Source: Anaerostipes sp.
GTDB lineage: Bacteria > Bacillota > Clostridia > Lachnospirales > Lachnospiraceae
Reading direction: 5' to 3'
NCBI RefSeq assembly: GCF_018381315.1
Contig: NZ_JAGZSD010000002.1
Location: 193,003-257,002, forward strand
Length of the DNA: 64,000 nucleotides
Shown here: piece after piece, positions 58,424-64,000 of the stretch
How positions within the stretch are numbered: position 1 is the first letter of the stretch
Layout: the number at the start of each line of letters is the position of its first letter
Notes under the pieces: model-generated
Databases searched by the model: none
What the model saw: the letters and a program-made list of their open reading frames with translations, nothing else
Told to the model about the DNA's origin: nothing
Program-made: the position numbers and the translations under genes

Positions 58424-60379
58424 ATGAATGAATTGAAGTATCTGAAAGAGTTATCCAAGCAGTATCCGAATATTTCTGCAGCTTCTGCAGAAATTATTAA
58501 TCTGCAGGCTATCTTAAATCTGCCCAAAGGGACAGAGCATTTCGTCTCTGATCTGCACGGAGAGTATGAGAAATTCAGCCATATATTGAGAAATGGTTCA
58601 GGGGCGATCCGCGGTAAGATTGATGACCAGTTCGGCAATATTTTGAGTATGAAAGAGAAAAAGAATCTGGCTTCTGTCATCTATTATCCGGAACAGAAGA
58701 TGGACCTGATGGAGGAAGAATTGACAGAAGAAGAGCTGGATTCCTGGTACCGGACGACTCTGATCCGTCTGATTTTAATGGCAAAGCTGGCTGCCAGCAA
58801 ATATACAAGATCGAAGGTAAGAAAAGCGATGCCCCCGGTGTTTGCCTACATTATGGAGGAATTAATCACGGAGCATGGGATGCTGGACAAAGAGGAATAT
58901 TTTGACCAGATCATAGAGACCATAGTGAAGACAGGCCAGGTCAGGGAATTGATCGCAGCTTTAGGACACCTGATCCAGAGACTTACCATTGACCATCTCC
59001 ATGTGATCGGGGATATCTACGACAGAGGACCGGGAGCGCACCGTATTATGGACTGCCTCATGGACTATCATTCTCTGGATATTCAGTGGGGGAACCATGA
59101 CATTCTCTGGATGGGAGCAGCGGCCGGACACGGAGCGTGCATCGCCAATGTAGTCAGGATCAGCGCAAGATATAATAATCTGGATACGCTGGAAAACGGA
59201 TACGGGATCAATCTGATTCCTCTGGCCCGGTTTGCTTTGGACTGCTACAAAGATGACCAGTGTGATCTGTTCAGGGTTTCCGGGGATGTGCAGGAAGAGG
59301 ATGTAAGAGAGCTGGATCTTAATAAAAAAATGCACAAGGCCATCGCTGTGATTCAGTTTAAGCTGGAAGGTCAGCTGATTAAGAGAAGACCTGACTTTTG
59401 TATGGATGATCGGCTTCTTTTGGATAAAATTGATTATGACAAGGGGACGATTTGTATCCAGGAGACGGACTATCCTCTGAAAGACACACATTTTCCGACC
59501 ATAGATCCTGAGAATCCGTACCAGCTTACCAAAGAAGAAGAGTATGTCATGGAACATTTGGTCACTTCCTTCAAATACTGTGCCCATCTGCAGGAGCATG
59601 TGCGGTTTCTTTTCTCAAAGGGGAGTATGTATCTTACCTACAATGACATGGTGCTTTACCATGGCTGTGTCCCGCTGAACGCTGACGGCAGTTTCCGGCA
59701 GGTAAAAGTCAACGGAAAAAAGTATGCGGGCAAAGCCCTCTATGATGTGCTGGAGCACTATGTCCGCCAGGGATATTTTGAGCAGGAAAATTCCCCAAAG
59801 AGAAAATATGGTCAGGACATTATGTGGTACATATGGTCTAATGAAAATTCGCCGGTATATGGAAAAGACAAGATGGCAACGTTTGAACGCTATTTTGTTG
59901 ATGACGCAGATCTGAAGAAGGAGACAAAGGATTATTATTATCATCTGATTGAGGAAGAAGCAGTTTTATACCAGATACTGGAGGAGTTTGACGCAGACGG
60001 AATGAAAGGACATGTCGTCAATGGCCATATGCCTGTAGCAGTAAAAGACGGCGAGAGCCCTATCAAATGCAAAGGCAAGCTGTTCATCATAGACGGAGGC
60101 TTTTCAAAAGCCTACCAGAAGAAAACGGGAATTGCAGGTTATACGCTGGTTTCCAATTCCTATGGAATCAAACTGGTAGCCCATGAACCTTTTAAGTCGA
60201 GAGATGCTGTTATCAGGGAAGAGACAGATATTCATTCAGATACGGTTCTGTCTAAAAAAGTGATTCGAAGAAAAAGGGTCGGAGATACGGACAATGGAAA
60301 GCGGATCAAAGAAAGCATCAAAGATCTGGGCTGTCTTGTGACGGCATATCGAAAAGGTGAAATTTCAGAGAGAATATAA
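58424..60379 (+). CDS. fbp: Fructose-1,6-bisphosphatase, class III
   Basis: 651 residues from ATG 58424, 7 bases after TGGAGG; the in-frame TTG at 58418 is less likely. The size and the metallophosphatase motifs (FVSDLHGEYEKF, HVIGDIYDRGPGAHRIMD, IQWGNHDILWMGAA, NGHMPV) identify the Firmicute class III enzyme. It makes fructose-6-phosphate in gluconeogenesis. It sits upstream of the gamma-carbonic-anhydrase-like gene by 11 bases. Confidence 0.96.
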   Translation: MNELKYLKELSKQYPNISAASAEIINLQAILNLPKGTEHFVSDLHGEYEKFSHILRNGSGAIRGKIDDQFGNILSMKEKKNLASVIYYPEQKMDLMEEELTEEELDSWYRTTLIRLILMAKLAASKYTRSKVRKAMPPVFAYIMEELITEHGMLDKEEYFDQIIETIVKTGQVRELIAALGHLIQRLTIDHLHVIGDIYDRGPGAHRIMDCLMDYHSLDIQWGNHDILWMGAAAGHGACIANVVRISARYNNLDTLENGYGINLIPLARFALDCYKDDQCDLFRVSGDVQEEDVRELDLNKKMHKAIAVIQFKLEGQLIKRRPDFCMDDRLLLDKIDYDKGTICIQETDYPLKDTHFPTIDPENPYQLTKEEEYVMEHLVTSFKYCAHLQEHVRFLFSKGSMYLTYNDMVLYHGCVPLNADGSFRQVKVNGKKYAGKALYDVLEHYVRQGYFEQENSPKRKYGQDIMWYIWSNENSPVYGKDKMATFERYFVDDADLKKETKDYYYHLIEEEAVLYQILEEFDADGMKGHVVNGHMPVAVKDGESPIKCKGKLFIIDGGFSKAYQKKTGIAGYTLVSNSYGIKLVAHEPFKSRDAVIREETDIHSDTVLSKKVIRRKRVGDTDNGKRIKESIKDLGCLVTAYRKGEISERI

Positions 60380-60390
60380 GGAGCAGACAC

Positions 60391-60885
60391 ATGAAAAAGA
60401 TATATTATCAGGCACCGACAGCAGCCGTTATAGGGGATGTGGAATTAGGAGACGGAGTTTCTGTCTGGTTTTCCTCTGTAGTCAGGGGAGACGAAAACAG
60501 TATCCGGATCGGAAGAGAGACAAATATTCAGGAGAACTGTACGGTTCACGTAGAGGAAGGACATCCGGTCCTTGTCGGAGAACGGGTAACCGTAGGACAC
60601 AATACCATTCTTCATGGCTGCACCATAGGGGATGAGTCCATGATCGGCATGGGAAGCATTATCATGAACGGGGCTTTGATAGGCAGACACTGTTTTATCG
60701 GGGCAGGAAGCCTGGTGACGGAAGGGACAGTGATACCGGACGGAAGTCTTGCATTCGGGCGTCCTGCAAAGGTTGTCCGCCCTGTGTCAGAAGAAGAAAT
60801 CCGGCATATCAAAGAGAGCAGCCGGTACTATGTGGAAACCGCGCAAAATCATCTGATAGAGAAAAAGACACATAATCCCAAATAA
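60391..60885 (+). CDS. Gamma-carbonic-anhydrase-like protein
   Basis: 164 residues forming a left-handed beta helix of hexapeptide repeats (VIGDVELGDGVSVW, RIGRETNIQENCTVHVEEG). The three zinc-ligand positions are filled: His53, His70 and His75 (TVHVEEGHPV and VGHNTILHGC). The family includes YrdA, PaaY and CamH and may or may not hydrate CO2. AAGGAGCAGACAC precedes the ATG. Probably cotranscribed with fbp. Confidence 0.9.
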   Translation: MKKIYYQAPTAAVIGDVELGDGVSVWFSSVVRGDENSIRIGRETNIQENCTVHVEEGHPVLVGERVTVGHNTILHGCTIGDESMIGMGSIIMNGALIGRHCFIGAGSLVTEGTVIPDGSLAFGRPAKVVRPVSEEEIRHIKESSRYYVETAQNHLIEKKTHNPK

Positions 60886-60927
60886 ATATTCATATTTATG
60901 TAGCAGAATGATTTTTGGGGGACGTTT

Positions 60928-62613
60928 ATGCCGAATGATTGCGTTGGTGTAGCAGTCGATGAGAATTACCACGATTTTATATCCGGATTCAGGACCAGTA
61001 CGGAGGAACTCCGGGATTTCTATAAAACAGACTGTATTACACAGGTTAATTTCCAGTATGCGATTGTTTATGTCAATCGGAAGGAAGCAATTTCTTCTCC
61101 GATTGATGATTTTTCGGGGAATGCGATTCCCAGGTGCTACGGTCTTATGGACACCCAGGTGCTGGAGGAAACCGGAGCAGCGCAGGTTAGACGTTCCGGG
61201 CTTGAACTGACCGGGCAGGGAGTTCTGGCGGCTGTCATAGACACAGGGATTGATTATACGAATCCGGTCTTTCAGCTGGGAAACCGGACGACAAAGATAC
61301 AGTATATCTGGGACCAGACCATACAGGGAGAGAATCCTCCGGAGCCATATGGATATGGAACCGAATATACGAAAGAACAGATTGATAATGCACTGCAGAC
61401 AGAAAACCCCCGGGAGAGTGTTCCAAGCGAGGATACATCGGGTCATGGTACGTTTCTTGCGGGCATGATTGCCGGCAATGAGGTGCAGGAGGAAAATTTT
61501 TCAGGTATTGCCCCGGCAGCACAGCTGGTAGTTGTCAAACTTAAACAGGCAAAAAATTACCTGAAGGAATACTATTGTATTGAGCCCTCCAGGGAGGTGT
61601 ATGCAGAACCGGATATCATGCTGGCCATCCGTTATGTACTGGAGAAAGCAGATGACCTTTCCATGCCGCTTGTTATTTATCTGGGGCTTGGTACCAATCT
61701 TTCATCCCATACCGGGACCTCCCCTTTGGCCAGACAGATTTCTTCACTGGCCTCTCAGCCGGGAATTGCAGTTGTAGTGTGCGGAGGAAATGAAGGGCAG
61801 GCAAAGCATCACTACGCGGGAAATCTGACCGACGGGGAAGTTGCAGCAGAGATCAGGGTCGGTCCCAATGAATATGGGTTTACAGCAGAACTATGGGGAT
61901 TCCAGCCGAATCAGTTTTTTGTGGATATTGAGTCGCCTTCAGGCCAAAGAACAGGAACGATCTCGGGAGGCTATAAGGGAAGAAGAGACATTACGTTTCT
62001 TCTGGAAAATACAAGTCTGGCAGTAGATTATTTTACGATTGACCTGTCAACAGGATCACCGTTTATCCGAATGAGATTCAGGTCTCCGGCAGAAGGAGTC
62101 TGGAAGATTTATGTGACGGATGAAAATGTAGGGAACAGAGAATTTGATATGTGGCTTCCTATCCGAAATTTTATATCAGATGAGACCTATTTTTTGGAAT
62201 CCACGCCTTATAATACGCTGACAGCTCCCGGAAATGCGGCTCCTGTGATGACGCCGTCCACCTATAATCAGAGCAACAACAGCTTTTACATTGAGAGCGG
62301 CCGCGGATTTCCGAGAACCATGACGGTTCAGCCGGACTTTGCGGCACCTGGAGTGAATGTCATCGGAGTTCTGCCCAGAGGAAGATTCGGCTTGAAAACA
62401 GGGGCCAGCATCTCAGGTGCTGTGGTTGCAGGACTTGCAGCTCTTATGATGGAGTGGGGATCAGTAAGGGGGAATGATTTGATTCTCAATACTCTGAGAA
62501 TGAAAAATTATTTGATCCGCGGAGCCAGACGGGACCCGGACAGAACGTATCCTAACAGAGAGTGGGGATTCGGAGCGGTAGATATTTATCAGACTTTTTT
62601 AAGAATCCGTTAA
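60928..62613 (+). CDS. Subtilisin-like serine protease, Csp/bile-acid-germination type
   Basis: 561 residues, S8 family. The triad is complete: Asp105 (AAVIDTGIDY), His173 (DTSGHGTF) and Ser494 (TGASISGAVVAG). There is no signal peptide. The domain order (short prodomain, catalytic half, a jelly-roll-like insert around 290-430, then the Ser region) matches the Csp proteases of Clostridia, which process the SleC germination hydrolase; other Lachnospiraceae S8 members share it. GGGGGACGTTT precedes the ATG. No sleC is seen here, so a germination role is inferred. Confidence 0.85.
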   Translation: MPNDCVGVAVDENYHDFISGFRTSTEELRDFYKTDCITQVNFQYAIVYVNRKEAISSPIDDFSGNAIPRCYGLMDTQVLEETGAAQVRRSGLELTGQGVLAAVIDTGIDYTNPVFQLGNRTTKIQYIWDQTIQGENPPEPYGYGTEYTKEQIDNALQTENPRESVPSEDTSGHGTFLAGMIAGNEVQEENFSGIAPAAQLVVVKLKQAKNYLKEYYCIEPSREVYAEPDIMLAIRYVLEKADDLSMPLVIYLGLGTNLSSHTGTSPLARQISSLASQPGIAVVVCGGNEGQAKHHYAGNLTDGEVAAEIRVGPNEYGFTAELWGFQPNQFFVDIESPSGQRTGTISGGYKGRRDITFLLENTSLAVDYFTIDLSTGSPFIRMRFRSPAEGVWKIYVTDENVGNREFDMWLPIRNFISDETYFLESTPYNTLTAPGNAAPVMTPSTYNQSNNSFYIESGRGFPRTMTVQPDFAAPGVNVIGVLPRGRFGLKTGASISGAVVAGLAALMMEWGSVRGNDLILNTLRMKNYLIRGARRDPDRTYPNREWGFGAVDIYQTFLRIR

Positions 62614-62620
62614 ACGGCTG

Positions 62621-62666
62621 GGAAGGCAATTTTGCAGGAATACTGCTGTTTTGTCTTCCTTTTTTT
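62621..62666 (+). terminator. Terminator after the protease gene
   Basis: GGAAGGCAA and TTGTCTTCC (one G-U) form the outer stem, GCAG/CTGC the inner stem, and seven T residues follow. Confidence 0.8.
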
Positions 62667-62670
62667 GCCA

Positions 62671-62699
62671 TTGTGTTTCCGGGATAATTAATTTATAGT
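62671..62699 (+). promoter_or_regulatory. Sigma-A promoter of the sigma-factor fusion gene
   Basis: TTGTGT, 17 bases, TATAGT, 32 bases before the start codon. Confidence 0.7.
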
Positions 62700-62731
62700 A
62701 ACAATCAGTACACATAGGAGTTATAAAGAAC

Positions 62732-63847
62732 ATGGAGAGAGAAAATATCTATGAAAAACTGTGTCCTTTCGTCGAGAGGGCAAAGGGCGGGGATGAACAG
62801 GCTTTTGAGCACCTGTACCATGCTACATATGAGATGACACGGGTTTTTGTTACAAATTTTTGCAACAATTACAGCGAAGTGGATGATGTTATACAGGAAA
62901 TCTATCTGGAAGTCTATCGTTTTCTGCCGTCTTTAAAGGACAATATGGCTTTTTATGCATGGCACAGGCAGATTGTTTACCACTGCTGCCTGAAATACGT
63001 CCGCCGGCAGAAGGAAACCAGCATCGGCGATGAAAAGGTAGAGCATATTAAGAACCTGCTGGATCAGAGTGAACAGCCTCAGGATATTGTTCTGAAAGAT
63101 GAAAAAAAACATATATTACATGAGTGTATTCAGAGACTTCCTGAGAAACAGAGAGCAGCCATTATTTTAAATGTGCTGCAGCAGCTGAAGATGAAAGAGG
63201 TCGGAGAGATACTCGGATGCAATGAGAATGCAGTAAAAAATCTTCTTTACCACGGAAGAAAAAATCTGAAAAAGCAGGTTGAGTCACTTCCGGCAGAAGA
63301 CAGAGAAGCTTTGGGGCTCAGAAGTTTTGGATTCTTTTCTCTGTATCCGGTACTGCGCAGTTCACTGGCAGGTATGGGGAAAACAGATTCAGCGAAACAT
63401 CTTCTTTTGGCAAAGAAAATACTGGCTGGAACTTTAGCAGTTACCGGGGCCGGAGCTGCGGGCATGATACTGATGAAAGACAAACCTCTGCCGTCCCGTA
63501 ATTTTGTGTCTGTGCAGACCCCGGAAGTCAAGCTGGAAGCTGAGGTATTAAAAGGAATCAAGATTCCTAAACCAAAACCTGTACAAAAGAAAAGAATCAA
63601 TCCGGTATATATGAAGGTGCTGAAGGAAGACAAAAAGCTAAAACGGCTGACAGCACATGTGCAGGGAGATGTAGATTACCGGAATACCTACATAGAAACA
63701 GAGAATGGGAACCGGATCTTTATGACAGGATATGATCCTGAAAACCAGGTCATATATTTTCCTGTCCAGAAAAAAAACTTTATCCTGCATTTGACTGATA
63801 CAGAAGGAAAGCAGCGGATTTACAGGCTTACAAGAATGAAAAAATAA
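62732..63847 (+). CDS. ECF-type sigma factor fused to a membrane anchor and outer domain
   Basis: 371 residues. Residues 1-185 are an ECF-like sigma-70 factor: region 2 (NNYSEVDDVIQEIYLEVYRFL, then MAFYAWHRQIVYHCCLKYVRRQ) and region 4 (RLPEKQRAAIILNVLQQLKMKEVGEILGCNENAVKNLLYHGRKNL). One membrane helix lies at about 228-250 (ILAGTLAVTGAGAAGMILM). Residues 255-371 are Lys-rich and beta-like and should lie outside. Normal ECF factors end after region 4. AGGAG lies about 11 bases before the ATG. A terminator follows. Confidence 0.85.
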   Translation: MERENIYEKLCPFVERAKGGDEQAFEHLYHATYEMTRVFVTNFCNNYSEVDDVIQEIYLEVYRFLPSLKDNMAFYAWHRQIVYHCCLKYVRRQKETSIGDEKVEHIKNLLDQSEQPQDIVLKDEKKHILHECIQRLPEKQRAAIILNVLQQLKMKEVGEILGCNENAVKNLLYHGRKNLKKQVESLPAEDREALGLRSFGFFSLYPVLRSSLAGMGKTDSAKHLLLAKKILAGTLAVTGAGAAGMILMKDKPLPSRNFVSVQTPEVKLEAEVLKGIKIPKPKPVQKKRINPVYMKVLKEDKKLKRLTAHVQGDVDYRNTYIETENGNRIFMTGYDPENQVIYFPVQKKNFILHLTDTEGKQRIYRLTRMKK

Positions 63848-63873
63848 GAAACTTTTTAGTTTCTTATTTTTTT
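63842..63873 (+). terminator. Terminator after the sigma-factor fusion gene
   Basis: A perfect 12-bp stem (AAATAAGAAACT with its complement) around TTTT, followed by a T-run. The rest to 63978 is AT-rich with no clear gene. Confidence 0.88.
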
Positions 63874-63978
63874 GTATAAATTCTAACCTTTAGAGAGGGG
63901 ACTGGTCCTTAAAGACATTACGATAAAACTGCCTGACATAGAAGATATTATAGAAAACTCAGAAGGGGGAAAAGAATC

Positions 63979-64000
63979 ATGCAGAAAAAGAAAATCTGGA
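63979..64000 (+). CDS. Start of a gene cut by the window edge
   Basis: ATG 63979 follows AGAAGGGGGAAAAG, a good ribosome site, and opens MQKKKIW before the sequence ends. The basic start could begin a signal peptide. Nothing more can be said. Confidence 0.5.

Noticed and set aside
60787..61446. Minus-strand ORF of 219 codons spanning the carbonic-anhydrase/protease junction
   Set aside because: Antisense to two well-supported genes.

Overview
The window looks like chromosomal DNA of a spore-forming, anaerobic Firmicute of the class Clostridia, most likely family Lachnospiraceae. The reasons are the spoIIAA-spoIIAB-sigF operon, spoIIID, a Csp-type subtilase, a class III fructose-1,6-bisphosphatase, a paired DUF5717/DUF5716-like locus, strong AGGAGG ribosome binding sites, and TTGNNN-17-TATAAT promoters. 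The genus is not certain; an Anaerostipes-like organism would fit. I see no rRNA, tRNA, transposase, integrase or phage structural gene.

Layout. 1-2362: the end of an unknown gene, a TDT-family transporter, and a HisC/CobD-like aminotransferase on the minus strand. 2528-8481: four overlapping genes of unknown role: a 1044-residue solenoid protein, an Hsp70/actin-like protein, a TPR protein and a coiled-coil membrane protein. 8518-13872: valS, folC, a 47-residue ORF and a membrane-anchored TPR protein. 13979-15452: the spoIIA operon. 15625-22107: rho, rpmE, DUF1385, prmC, prfA and nadE. 22408-22701: a five-repeat CRISPR array with a promoter-bearing leader and no cas genes in the window. 22954-27410: deoC, a Gfo/Idh/MocA dehydrogenase, a mannitol-type PTS permease and a DeoR regulator, which read as one sugar or polyol catabolic unit. 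27492-28876: a cold-shock gene with an attenuator-like leader, a helical protein and a thioesterase. 28995-32659: a three-subunit molybdenum hydroxylase, minus strand. 32813-36317: an AgrA/AgrC-like two-component system with a VanZ-like membrane protein, minus strand.

36682-37344: a protein built of sixteen 21-bp (7-residue) repeats. 37444-39415: two COG0523-type GTPases. 39592-44824: a D,D-carboxypeptidase, spoIIID, an unknown minus-strand gene, rarA, an aldo/keto reductase, and a small membrane protein with a tyrosine phosphatase. 44825-45455: a non-coding stretch with several long inverted repeats. 45456-48902: a SEC-C protein, then an acyltransferase, a zinc-ribbon membrane protein and an esterase. 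49023-53502: a MarR regulator with tandem operators and a heterodimeric ABC exporter. 53605-60885: a second Gfo/Idh/MocA enzyme, a lipoprotein peptidyl-prolyl isomerase, a MocR regulator, a diverged ClpX paralog, fbp, and a gamma-carbonic-anhydrase-like protein. 60928-64000: a Csp-type protease, a sigma factor fused to a membrane anchor and outer domain, and the first codons of another gene.

The best candidates for something undescribed are the 2528-8481 cassette, the structured non-coding stretch at 44972-45301, the membrane-anchored sigma factor, the ClpX paralog with a changed substrate-gate loop, and the deoC/dehydrogenase/PTS operon. All functional statements rest on motif recognition by eye; no database search was run.
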